This document shows positions 1 through 7,056 of a stretch of 13,470 nt of DNA, in pieces. The stretch is taken from contig JAADDU010000139.1 of assembly GCA_013153755.1 (NCBI GenBank), positions 1 through 13,470 of the forward strand. Direction: 5' to 3'. The translations under genes were made by a program, and so were the position numbers. A model generated the notes under the pieces. That model did no database searches, had not been told where the DNA came from, and worked only from the letters and a program-made list of their open reading frames with translations. Source of the DNA: Campylobacterota bacterium. GTDB taxonomy: Bacteria; Campylobacterota; Campylobacteria; Campylobacterales; Sulfurimonadaceae. Each line of letters opens with the position of its first letter. Positions within the stretch are counted from its first letter, which is position 1.

Positions 1-608
1 GTATAGCTCCAGTTTATTTTTTGTACTTTTCTAGTTCTGATTTGACTTCTACCATTTATTATCGCAGTATATCGTTCTTCTACATAATATATATCACCTC
101 TACGACCTGTGTACCTACTAAATGTATCTGAATCATAAGTCCAGTAAGGTATATATATGGCTTTTAATTTAGAATCTTCTCCAGCGTATTGTTTTAATTT
201 ATTTGGGGCAAACCATCTGTTTTTTAGCCAAGATTTAAAAACCTTTCTAGCTTCTTCTTTTGTAATTTTAAAAGGAAGAATAGCTTGTGGTTGTATGGGT
301 TTATACTGATTTATTTCATTTACTATGGGACTGTCACAATAAGGACAAGTTGAAGCATGGATATCATCATTTATATCAAAAGTTGCAGCACAAGATTTAC
401 ACTTAACACTAGTAACTTCTATAGGCTTTTTAGTAAAGTTTTTTAGCATTTTTAGTGTTTTGTTATAATCTTTTTCTACAATATTTTTAAAATTTCTTTG
501 TATGATATTGATATGTGAACAGTATGAACATCTAAGCTCACCCTCTATAGCTGAAAATTTTAGTTTTGCACCACATTGTTCACAAGGAAATTGATATTCT
601 TTTTGCAT
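1..608 (-). CDS. Double zinc-ribbon protein (TFIIB-type zinc finger family), C-terminus off window
   Basis: The frame opens with ATG at 608-606 and stays open to the left edge, giving 202 codons without a stop, so the C-terminus is missing. Two zinc ribbons are visible: C9/C12 with C27/C30, and C70/C73 with C88/C91. After them comes a basic and aromatic region (about 105-202) with KSWLKNRWFAPN and YIPYWTYDSD. Proteins of this build are often labelled as PriA-like or TFIIB-type zinc-finger proteins, but no helicase motif is seen here. In Bacillus a zinc-ribbon protein of this general kind (YdjG) is encoded beside an SPFH protein (YdjI), a pairing that matches this operon; that comparison is from family knowledge. 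The gene starts 10 bases after the SPFH gene and is the third gene of a telA-led operon. The biochemical function is unknown; it may be a scaffold or sensor at the membrane. Confidence 0.8.
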   Translation of the reverse strand, partial: MQKEYQFPCEQCGAKLKFSAIEGELRCSYCSHINIIQRNFKNIVEKDYNKTLKMLKNFTKKPIEVTSVKCKSCAATFDINDDIHASTCPYCDSPIVNEINQYKPIQPQAILPFKITKEEARKVFKSWLKNRWFAPNKLKQYAGEDSKLKAIYIPYWTYDSDTFSRYTGRRGDIYYVEERYTAIINGRSQIRTRKVQKINWSY

Positions 609-618
609 AGTTTATCTT

Positions 619-1707
619 TTAATTTGGTATAGGTGGTGGTGTAGCTTTAAATAAGTTTTTTAGTTTATCAAGTGAGCTTATTTTTTCCCAACCATCCATC
701 CCTTCTCTCCATGCTAATGTTTCTTTTGAGATTTGATTTTTTTGTATCATAGCTTTTATTTGTTCTATAGTTAGTGGACCGGTTGAAACGCCATTTATAG
801 CTAAATAATATGTTTGTGCTTTTGGGATAGGAGGGGGTGTTGGTTGAGAAGTTTGGGTATTAAAACTATTTGCCATTTGAGAAGCCATTGCAAATCCCAT
901 TCCCATTCCCATAGCATCTCCAGCAGTTGATGAACCATTTCCTGCGTTTGCTAGAGCTTCTGCTGATTGATATTTTAGGTAATCATCAAGATTGCCAGCA
1001 AGACCCATACTTGTTCTTTTATCTAACGCTTCTTCAACTTTTGGTGGAAGAGATATGTTCTCTACAAGAAGTTTTGTAAGTTTTAGACCATATGCACTAA
1101 ACTCAGGTGTGATTTTATTTTGTATAAAATCACTAACATCTTCATAGTTTGCAGCAAGATCAAGAATAGGAATACTCATCTGTCCGATTATAGTTGCAAA
1201 TCTTGATACTATAAGGTTTCTAAGTTGTTCACTAATCTCATCAATAGTAAAATAACCATCAGTACCAACTATCTCTGTTAAAAATGTAGTTGGCTCTTGT
1301 ATAGAGATACTATAGCTTCCAAAAGAACGGATGCGAACAGGGCCGAATTCTTTATCTCTTAGCATAATTGGATTTTTTGTTCCCCATTTTAAGTCAGTAA
1401 AGCGACGAGTATTGAAAAAATATACTTCTGCTTTAAAAGGACTGTTAAATCCATGATCCCAATGTTTTAGTGTTGTTAAAATTGGTAGGTTGTTTGTATT
1501 TAGTTCATAAATTCCAGCTTCAAAGACATCAGCAATTTCCCCTTCATTTACAAAAACAGCTACTTGTGATTCTCTAACGATAAGTTTAGCTTCATTTTTT
1601 ATCTCATTACCATATCTTTCAAATCTATATACCATAGTATCGTTTGTGTTATCAGTCCATTCTATAACATCGATAAACTCACCCATTAATTTGTCAAAAA
1701 ATCCCAT
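619..1707 (-). CDS. SPFH-domain (YdjI-like) protein with C-terminal GYF_2 domain
   Basis: This 362-residue protein has an N-terminal SPFH/band-7 domain of the YdjI or 'virion core-like' type (about 10-225), recognised from MGFFDKL, KLIVRESQVAVFVNEG, FEAGIYEL and LWG/KWGT-type segments. A Gly/Met/Ala-rich linker follows (about 250-285, GDAMGMGMGFAMA). The C-terminal GYF_2 domain (about 299-347) shows YYLAINGVSTGPLT and WREGMDGW. The motif TPPPIP occurs on both sides of that domain (290-295 and 356-361). SPFH proteins form oligomeric membrane-associated scaffolds; no transmembrane segment is obvious, so this one is probably peripheral. The start is supported by AAGGAA five bases upstream of ATG 1707. 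It lies 13 bases after telA and 10 before the zinc-ribbon gene, so the three are very likely co-transcribed. A role in membrane stress is inferred from family and context only. Confidence 0.88.
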   Translation of the reverse strand: MGFFDKLMGEFIDVIEWTDNTNDTMVYRFERYGNEIKNEAKLIVRESQVAVFVNEGEIADVFEAGIYELNTNNLPILTTLKHWDHGFNSPFKAEVYFFNTRRFTDLKWGTKNPIMLRDKEFGPVRIRSFGSYSISIQEPTTFLTEIVGTDGYFTIDEISEQLRNLIVSRFATIIGQMSIPILDLAANYEDVSDFIQNKITPEFSAYGLKLTKLLVENISLPPKVEEALDKRTSMGLAGNLDDYLKYQSAEALANAGNGSSTAGDAMGMGMGFAMASQMANSFNTQTSQPTPPPIPKAQTYYLAINGVSTGPLTIEQIKAMIQKNQISKETLAWREGMDGWEKISSLDKLKNLFKATPPPIPN

Positions 1708-1720
1708 GTAAATTCCTTTT

Positions 1721-2794
1721 TTATAGATTGGTTGTATCAGTTTTTTGAGCTGTTGCTTTGATTAGAGTTTCTTTAAGCTCTTTTTCTAAGTTTTGAAGTT
1801 CTTCTTGTGCTTTTTTACGGTTTACTTTGCCTTCATCTGCAATTTTTAAACCATCTTCTATAGTTTCTATAAGAAGTTTATTTGCAAGTTTTATACTCTC
1901 TATGTCAAATACACCTCTTTCTGCTAGTTCACGAGTTTGTCTATTTGCTTCTTTAAGATTTTTTGCATTTGCTTCTAGTAGTTCATTTGTTAAATCCATA
2001 GCATCTTTTAAAACATTACCAGCTTTTTGATTTCTATATATAGTTATGGTTTGAGCTAGTTGATTTTTCCATAATGGTAAAGTATTTACTATAGTTGAGT
2101 TTATCTTGTTTACAAGTGTTTTATCATTATCTTGAACTAGTCTAATAGATGGTAAAGATTGTAAAGCAACTTGTCTAGTAAGCATTAAGTCATGTACTCT
2201 TCTTTCAAAATCATCACGAGTAACTCTTAAATCCTTAAGTTCCTGTGCTTGAAGTAAATTTTCACTTTTAGATGCTTTATCTACTAAAAGTGGTATCTTT
2301 TCTTTGTCTAAAAAATTTAGATGTTTTTCTCCAGCAACTATATAATGTTCAAGCTCATAAATATAGTTTAAATTAGCATCATATAGTCTATCTAATGATT
2401 CTATATCATTTAGAAGTGTTCCTTTTTGTCTTTCAAGTTCATCACTAATACTCTCTATCTGTTCTTTCGTGTCTTCATATTTATTTAAAAAAACAACCAA
2501 AGGCTTTGCACGACCTAAAAGTTTATCAAAAAAACCAAGTTCTTTGTTTGGGTCTAGTGCATCTACATCAAATCCTTTTATAGATGCAATCATATTAGAG
2601 AGTGGTTCTCCTGCTTTGCCTAACTCTTTGTTCTTTACACCTTCTAAAATTTGTGATGATATATCTGTGATATTTTCTTGTGCATTAGCTCCAAAATGGA
2701 TAATATCATTAGAGCTTGTTAAGTTTATGTTTTCTAAAACATCATTCACTATACTTTCATCTTTTATCTCTATATTTGCTATCTCTTTTATCAT
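1721..2794 (-). CDS. TelA/KlaA-family 'toxic anion resistance' protein
   Basis: The 357-residue, largely helical soluble protein carries the TelA family hallmark at about 214-246: LPSIRLVQDND, then NKINSTIVNTLPLWKNQ. A charged helical region (about 105-200) and a C-terminal coiled coil rich in Lys and Glu (about 265-345) flank it. Length is near the family norm. TelA proteins are named for plasmid-borne tellurite resistance, but most chromosomal members have no proven activity and often sit with stress or envelope genes. Here telA is the first gene of an operon with an SPFH and a zinc-ribbon protein, and no ter genes are visible. The start is fixed by AAGGTG five bases before ATG 2794. A structural or membrane-stress role is inferred; tellurite resistance should not be assumed. 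Confidence 0.88.
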   Translation of the reverse strand: MIKEIANIEIKDESIVNDVLENINLTSSNDIIHFGANAQENITDISSQILEGVKNKELGKAGEPLSNMIASIKGFDVDALDPNKELGFFDKLLGRAKPLVVFLNKYEDTKEQIESISDELERQKGTLLNDIESLDRLYDANLNYIYELEHYIVAGEKHLNFLDKEKIPLLVDKASKSENLLQAQELKDLRVTRDDFERRVHDLMLTRQVALQSLPSIRLVQDNDKTLVNKINSTIVNTLPLWKNQLAQTITIYRNQKAGNVLKDAMDLTNELLEANAKNLKEANRQTRELAERGVFDIESIKLANKLLIETIEDGLKIADEGKVNRKKAQEELQNLEKELKETLIKATAQKTDTTNL

Positions 2795-2832
2795 TTTTTC
2801 ACCTTATAATTTTGTGTGATTCTATCATAGTT

Positions 2833-2838
2833 ATTATA
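2833..2838 (-). promoter_or_regulatory. Candidate -10 box for the telA operon
   Basis: A perfect TATAAT on the minus strand lies about 39 bases upstream of the telA start, preceded by an AT-rich stretch (TTTAAAGTTTCAT). As is usual in Campylobacterota, no -35 box is evident. Transcription would start near 2826 and give a leader of about 30 bases. Confidence 0.45.
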
Positions 2839-2850
2839 ATGAAACTTTAA

Positions 2851-2863
2851 ACTAGCTTCTAGT
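2851..2863. repeat. Short inverted repeat between divergent promoters
   Basis: ACTAG and CTAGT are separated by CTT. The repeat lies between the candidate -10 boxes of the telA operon (2833-2838, minus) and the coaX operon (2881-2886, plus). The placement suits a regulator site, but five-base arms are easily found by chance in AT-rich DNA. Confidence 0.2.
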
Positions 2864-2880
2864 AGACTTTTTGTATGACC

Positions 2881-2886
2881 TATAAT
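2881..2886 (+). promoter_or_regulatory. Candidate -10 box for the orf-coaX operon
   Basis: TATAAT on the plus strand is preceded by CTTTTTGTATGACC. Transcription would start near 2893, about 37 bases before the ATG at 2930. A second, weaker box (CATAAT, 2902-2907) could also serve. Confidence 0.45.
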
Positions 2887-2929
2887 TAATCTCATTTATG
2901 CCATAATATTGGATCAAAATAAAGGTAAT

Positions 2930-3259
2930 ATGATAGATATGCAAATGGTAGTAGATTCCCTCTCAAAAGATGGAAAAATTTATAAGAAAATGAAAGAAAT
3001 CAACCCTAAAGAGCTGGATATTCGCAATAAAATTAAGATATACAAAGCTACAGATACACATGGTTACTTTTGGGCTATCTTTGCAGTTAGCCAAAAGAGT
3101 AGACTACTTATGAAAGATGTTGTAAAATTTGAAGAGATATATATGAAATTAACTATATTTTGTGAACATAATTTTAAATATAAGATACTTTTTATAGATG
3201 CACCATTATGTTCTAAAGCAAAAGATGCTTTTAAAGCAAAGGGTTGGAAAATAAAATGA
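2930..3259 (+). CDS. Hypothetical protein, 109 residues, upstream of coaX
   Basis: I do not recognise this family. The product would be a small basic soluble protein (Lys-rich, no signal peptide or membrane segment). It has an N-terminal helical part (KKMKEINPKELDIRNKIKIYK) and a C-terminal part with alternating hydrophobic segments (GYFWAIFAVSQKS, YKILFIDAPLCSKAKDAF, KGWKIK). The frame can be extended upstream to a TTG at 2909, but that lies at a possible -10 region and has no ribosome site. ATG 2930 has AAAGGT directly upstream (a short spacing of about four); ATG 2939 and 2945 are alternatives. Its stop overlaps the coaX start as ATGA, implying translational coupling and a conserved pairing with coenzyme A synthesis or simply co-expression. 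Coding status is supported by the overlap and by the well-kept open frame in AT-rich DNA. Confidence 0.72.
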   Translation: MIDMQMVVDSLSKDGKIYKKMKEINPKELDIRNKIKIYKATDTHGYFWAIFAVSQKSRLLMKDVVKFEEIYMKLTIFCEHNFKYKILFIDAPLCSKAKDAFKAKGWKIK

Positions 3260-3882
3260 TAACTTTTTGTGATATAGGTAATACATCATATCACTTTTTA
3301 AGAGGCAATGATGATTTTAAAGAGATGGTTGAATCTTTTGAACCATCATCTTTTAAAGAAAAAGTTTTTTATATTTGTGTAAACCCTTTACTTAAAGAGA
3401 AGCTACAAGTTTTAGAAAACTGGATCGATTTGTCATCTTTTATAGATATAGACAACTACTATAAAACTATGGGTATAGATAGAATTGTAGCATCTATGGC
3501 AGTAACAGATGCAGTCATAGTGGATGCAGGAAGTGCGATTACTGTTGATGTTATAAAAAATGATAAGTTTGATGGTGGTTTTATATGTGTAGGTTTAGAT
3601 GCAATGCATAAAGCTTATACAGATATTTCTAGTGCTTTAGATTATGAGTTTAATTTTGAAATTAATTTAGAGAGATTACCTAAAAATTCACAAGATGCTA
3701 TAAGCTATGGTTGCTTAAAACCACTACAAAGAGAAGTTTTATCTTATGGTATGCCTATCGTATTGACTGGTGGTGATGCAGATAGGTTAAAAAAAATCTT
3801 TGTAGATGCAGTGGTAGATAAAACTCTTATATTTAAAGGGATGCAAAAGCTTTACTCAAAATGGAGTAAATCTTTAGCTTGA
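3256..3882 (+). CDS. coaX: Type III pantothenate kinase
   Basis: CoaX phosphorylates pantothenate with ATP, the first committed step of coenzyme A synthesis, in the cytoplasm. The sequence shows the ASKHA-fold motifs: DIGNT (6-10, phosphate binding), GIDR (73-76, the GxDR motif carrying the catalytic Asp of the family, D75), [10 protein letters not shown] (89-98), GGFICVG (107-113) and TGGDA (171-175). At 208 residues it is shorter than typical CoaX (about 240-260) but fits the compact epsilonproteobacterial form. The frame also opens at TTG 3244, but ATG 3256 gives the family N-terminus with DIGNT at residue 6, and it overlaps the preceding stop as ATGA. The last 31 bases overlap the end of trpB on the other strand. 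Confidence 0.92.
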   Translation: MITFCDIGNTSYHFLRGNDDFKEMVESFEPSSFKEKVFYICVNPLLKEKLQVLENWIDLSSFIDIDNYYKTMGIDRIVASMAVTDAVIVDAGSAITVDVIKNDKFDGGFICVGLDAMHKAYTDISSALDYEFNFEINLERLPKNSQDAISYGCLKPLQREVLSYGMPIVLTGGDADRLKKIFVDAVVDKTLIFKGMQKLYSKWSKSLA

Positions 3883-5048
3883 ATCATATCTTTATCTCCA
3901 CGACCTGAGAGATTTACTATGATAAGATTTCCTTTTATATCTTTTATATTTTTTAGATGTGCTACAGCATGAGAACTTTCAAATGCTGGGATTATTCCCT
4001 CTTTTTGACTTAACCAAACAAATGCATCTAATGCTTCTTTGTCTGTTATATAATCATAAGTTACACTTTTATTGTCATTATGAAAAGCGTGTTCTGGACC
4101 AATTCCAGGGTAATCAAGTCCAGCACTTATAGAGTGAGCTTCAAGGATTTGACCATCTTCATCTTGAAGTAGGTAGCTCATCTGACCGTGAAGTACACCT
4201 GGGCGACCTTTTTTAAGGCTACATCCATTTTTATCATCTATACCATAACCACCAGCTTCTATACCGATACACTCTACACCATCATCTTCTAAAAAGTGTT
4301 GAAACATACCTATAGCATTACTCCCACCACCTATACATGCTATAACATGGTCTGGAAGACGATTTTCCTTTTCTAGTATTTGAGCTCTTGCTTCATAACC
4401 GATGATAGCTTGAAAATCCCTAACCATCATAGGGTAGGGGTGTGGTCCTGCAACTGTTCCGATAATGTAAAAAGTATCTCTTGCATTTGTAACCCAGTGT
4501 CTTATGGCATCATTCATAGCATCTTTTAGTGTTCTGCTTCCACTCTCAACTGCATGAACTTTCGCACCAAGAAGTTTCATACGAAAAACATTAAGTTCTT
4601 GACGCTCAACATCTTTTGCACCCATAAAGATTTCACATTCTAGCCCTAAAAGAGCAGAAATAGTCGCAGTAGCTACACCATGTTGTCCAGCTCCAGTTTC
4701 TGCTATGACTTTTTTATAACCAAGTCTTTTTGCCATAAGCCCTTGAGCTATAACATTGTTAACTTTATGTGCACCTGTATGGTTTAAGTCTTCGCGTTTA
4801 AGATAAATCTTTGCATCTAATTCTTTAGAAATATTTTCAGCATAATAAAGAGGAGAAGGACGACCTACATAATCTTTAAGATAGTAGTGAACTTCACTCC
4901 AAAAATCTTTATCAAAGCGTATAGATTCATATTCATCTTTTAGTTTTAAAAGTGCAGGCATAAGTGTTTCAGGAACATAACGCCCACCAAAGATACCAAA
5001 GTGTCCGTTTTCATCTGGGTCATATTTACTTGGTTTTGGGATATACAT
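3852..5048 (-). CDS. trpB: Tryptophan synthase beta chain
   Basis: TrpB joins indole and L-serine to give tryptophan, using pyridoxal phosphate, normally in an alpha2beta2 complex with TrpA. Numbering from the ATG at 5048 gives 398 residues, the normal length. Visible landmarks are [14 protein letters not shown] near the N-terminus, the PLP lysine in HTGAHKVNN (K95), the catalytic Glu in AETGAGQHG (E117), the phosphate loop GGGSNAIG (240-247) and NLSGRGDKD near the end. A TTG one codon upstream is possible, but ATG 5048 overlaps the apt stop as TGATG and has GAGG seven bases upstream. It is the last gene of the folD operon. No trpA lies beside it within the window. Its 3' end overlaps coaX on the opposite strand, so no dedicated terminator sits between them. 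Confidence 0.96.
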   Translation of the reverse strand: MYIPKPSKYDPDENGHFGIFGGRYVPETLMPALLKLKDEYESIRFDKDFWSEVHYYLKDYVGRPSPLYYAENISKELDAKIYLKREDLNHTGAHKVNNVIAQGLMAKRLGYKKVIAETGAGQHGVATATISALLGLECEIFMGAKDVERQELNVFRMKLLGAKVHAVESGSRTLKDAMNDAIRHWVTNARDTFYIIGTVAGPHPYPMMVRDFQAIIGYEARAQILEKENRLPDHVIACIGGGSNAIGMFQHFLEDDGVECIGIEAGGYGIDDKNGCSLKKGRPGVLHGQMSYLLQDEDGQILEAHSISAGLDYPGIGPEHAFHNDNKSVTYDYITDKEALDAFVWLSQKEGIIPAFESSHAVAHLKNIKDIKGNLIIVNLSGRGDKDMIQAKDLLHFE

Positions 5049-5596
5049 CAATCAACCTCTATAACATTATAAACTTTAGTGTTTTTTTCAAGATTTTTTA
5101 TGCCATCTAAAAATGTTAGTCCGAGTATAAAACAAGCTTCGACACACTGAGCATTTGTTTCATTTATGAGTTTTGCAGCAGCATTTGCAGTTCCACCTGT
5201 AGCTATGAGGTCATCTATGAGAAGAACCTTAGCATTTTGTTTTTCACCAAAAGCATCTATATGTATCTCTATCTCATCTTCTCCATATTCAAGTGCATAA
5301 CTTTGAGATATAGTTTTATATGGAAGTTTGCCTTTTTTACGGATGGGTACAAAACCTAGTCCTAGCATCTGAGCTAAAGCTCCACCAAATATAAACCCTC
5401 TTGCATCTATACCAGCTATATAGTCTAAATCATACTCTTTATATCTTTTATGTAGATGATTCATGAGAATTGCAAAAGCTTCTTTGTTGTTAAGCATTGT
5501 TGATATATCTTTAAAAACTATCCCTTTTTTAGGAAAATCTTTTATATTTCTTATTGAGTTTTCAATGATTTGTTTTTCATCAGCAGTAAGTATCAT
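5048..5596 (-). CDS. apt: Adenine phosphoribosyltransferase
   Basis: Apt salvages adenine by joining it to PRPP to form AMP and pyrophosphate in the cytoplasm. The 182-residue protein has the usual length. It shows [15 protein letters not shown] (21-35), the [11 protein letters not shown] segment (61-71), the flexible-loop region RKKGKLPY (86-93) and the PRPP-binding motif [14 protein letters not shown] (124-137). The start ATG 5596 is preceded by AAGGAT at proper spacing. Its stop overlaps the trpB start by one base, suggesting translational coupling. A ten-base gap separates it from the upstream coiled-coil gene. The assignment is secure. Confidence 0.96.
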   Translation of the reverse strand: MILTADEKQIIENSIRNIKDFPKKGIVFKDISTMLNNKEAFAILMNHLHKRYKEYDLDYIAGIDARGFIFGGALAQMLGLGFVPIRKKGKLPYKTISQSYALEYGEDEIEIHIDAFGEKQNAKVLLIDDLIATGGTANAAAKLINETNAQCVEACFILGLTFLDGIKNLEKNTKVYNVIEVD

Positions 5597-5605
5597 TTTT
5601 ATCCT

Positions 5606-5938
5606 TTATAGTAGTGCATCTATACGACTTTCTAGTGCCTTAATCTTTCCATTTAGTCTGTCTGTTTCTTGTCTATGTTTAGCATTTCTTTGTTTTAGTA
5701 CTTTAAGTTCATTTCTTAGTTTGTTAAGCTCTTCGCTTAGTATATCAACATTACCCAATGCTCTTTGAAGTTGTATTTGATACTTTCTTATGAGTATCTC
5801 TGCTTCTTTTAGGGTTAGTTTCATAAGGTCATTACCCCGTTGCTCTTTGTTTGTGATACTTTTAAAGTAAAACATCTTTACAAATAAATAGATGCAAAGG
5901 ATAGAGAGTAGTGTTAGAAGTGACCATTGAAAAAACAT
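5606..5938 (-). CDS. Small membrane-anchored coiled-coil protein, function unknown
   Basis: The 110-residue protein has one N-terminal transmembrane segment (about 3-26, FFQWSLLTLLSILCIYLFV) followed by a long charged coiled coil (about 42-109) with heptad-like Leu spacing (ILSEELNKLRNELKVLKQR, LNGKIKALESRIDALL). The layout resembles FtsB/FtsL or other bitopic scaffold proteins, but no family motif is evident and no function is claimed. ATG 5938 begins two bases after the rpiB stop, with GAGAT seven bases upstream. A downstream ATG (residue 39, MKLTLKEAE) would remove the membrane segment; the upstream start is preferred because of its position right after rpiB. The basic stretch after the segment and the acidic-free N-terminus leave the orientation unclear. 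Confidence 0.7.
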   Translation of the reverse strand: MFFQWSLLTLLSILCIYLFVKMFYFKSITNKEQRGNDLMKLTLKEAEILIRKYQIQLQRALGNVDILSEELNKLRNELKVLKQRNAKHRQETDRLNGKIKALESRIDALL

Positions 5939-5940
5939 GA

Positions 5941-6369
5941 TTAAATCTCTATCTTATCAACTCTTTGAGTGTGGCGACCACCATCAAAGTCATATTTTAT
6001 CCATGCATCTAAGATAGATTCTGCTACACCACGACCAACTATGCGTTCACCAAAACATAAGATGTTCGCGTCATTGTGACCTCTTGCAACCATAGCAGTA
6101 TATGCATCATGGCAAAGTGCTGCACGGATACCTTTATGACGATTTGCAGCCATACTCATACCTATACCACTTCCACAGATAAGGATACCATAAGCATCTT
6201 TATCTTCTAAAACAGATGTTGCCACTTTATGAGCATAATCTGGGTAATCAACTCTATCTTTTGAGTAAGGTCCTAAGTCTATAACCTCATGCCCTTTATC
6301 TTTAAGTAACTCAACTGTATAGTCTTTTAAGTCTATTCCTGCATGGTCAGTTGCAATATAAAATTTCAT
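5941..6369 (-). CDS. rpiB: Ribose-5-phosphate isomerase B
   Basis: RpiB interconverts ribose 5-phosphate and ribulose 5-phosphate in the pentose phosphate pathway, feeding PRPP and nucleotide synthesis. The 142-residue sequence is of family length. It has TDHAG (7-11), the ICGSGIGMSMAANR segment with the catalytic cysteine at C65, CHDAYTAMVARGHNDANIL (86-104) and the C-terminal GGRHTQRV. The start ATG 6369 follows AAAGGAAAAAT. LacA/LacB (galactose 6-phosphate isomerase) are relatives, but the housekeeping context (folD, apt, trpB) favours RpiB. The stop is two bases from the next gene. Confidence 0.94.
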   Translation of the reverse strand: MKFYIATDHAGIDLKDYTVELLKDKGHEVIDLGPYSKDRVDYPDYAHKVATSVLEDKDAYGILICGSGIGMSMAANRHKGIRAALCHDAYTAMVARGHNDANILCFGERIVGRGVAESILDAWIKYDFDGGRHTQRVDKIEI

Positions 6370-6378
6370 ATTTTTCCT

Positions 6379-7056
6379 TTATGATATTAGTAAGTTTAGT
6401 ATGGTCTGAACTGGTAAAAAAAGAACATAATCTTTTAGTGGTGTCATCAAAACAACAAGAACGATAATGATTCCATATCTTTCATTTTTATAAAAAAACT
6501 CTGCAACAGCATTTACTTTATATTTTAGTGCTAGATGCATTAAAAAATGGGCTCCATCAAACTGAGGGATAGGGAGTAGATTAAACACTCCCAAAACAAC
6601 ATTTATAATAAGAAGTTGATATACAAATAGATATAAAAAGATATAAAATATACCATCACTTACAAGTGGTGTATGCATAGCAACTATAGCGATAGATGCA
6701 AATGCAGCAAGTGTAAAGTTATATACAACACCAGCTAAATCAACTTGCATCGCAGCGTTATATCCACCTTTTCTTATAACTGTAGCGGTATTTATAGGAA
6801 CAGGTTTTGCCCAACCAAATAAAAAGCCACTATCGCCACCTAAAAGTATAGGTAAAAAGTACATAGTTGTAGGAACTATGATAGTACCTACCAAATCAAC
6901 ATGGGTAAGTGGATTTATAGATAGACGCCCAGCATTTTTTGCAGTTGTATCTCCATACATATATGCTACCCAGCCATGCATGATTTCATGCCCTATGATA
7001 GCTACGGCTAATGCAAGTACTGCTGAGATGATTTTTATAATATCAAGAGATTCCAT
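6379..7056 (-). CDS. M50-family (site-2-type) membrane metalloprotease
   Basis: This 225-residue multi-pass membrane protein has the zinc motif HEIMH (H23, E24, H27) inside the first transmembrane segment. The matching third ligand motif NLLPIPQFDG (159-168, D167) lies in a later segment. Hydrophobic stretches at about 5-22, 55-72, 103-128, 135-163 and 193-220 fit the short site-2 protease group lacking PDZ and CBS domains. Such enzymes cut proteins within the membrane; substrates of this subgroup are largely unknown. The ATG at 7056 lies inside the end of lepB, giving a 14-base overlap, so translation is probably coupled. Pairing with signal peptidase I hints at signal-peptide or membrane-protein turnover, but that is inference. 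Confidence 0.9.
   Translation of the reverse strand: MESLDIIKIISAVLALAVAIIGHEIMHGWVAYMYGDTTAKNAGRLSINPLTHVDLVGTIIVPTTMYFLPILLGGDSGFLFGWAKPVPINTATVIRKGGYNAAMQVDLAGVVYNFTLAAFASIAIVAMHTPLVSDGIFYIFLYLFVYQLLIINVVLGVFNLLPIPQFDGAHFLMHLALKYKVNAVAEFFYKNERYGIIIVLVVLMTPLKDYVLFLPVQTILNLLIS

Noticed and set aside
1..608. Reading the zinc-ribbon protein as primosomal helicase PriA
   Set aside because: Only Cys-pair zinc ribbons are shared; no Walker or helicase motif appears in the visible 202 residues.
1721..2794. Tellurite resistance locus
   Set aside because: The TelA family name alone does not show tellurite resistance, and no terC/terD-type genes are present.
2909..2929. TTG start for the gene upstream of coaX
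   Set aside because: No ribosome site precedes it and it overlaps a possible -10 region; ATG 2930 has AAAGGT upstream.
3789..3796. Run of eight A residues in coaX as a phase-variation tract
   Set aside because: Such runs are common in AT-rich genes; the frame is intact, the tract is short, and an essential enzyme is an unlikely target.
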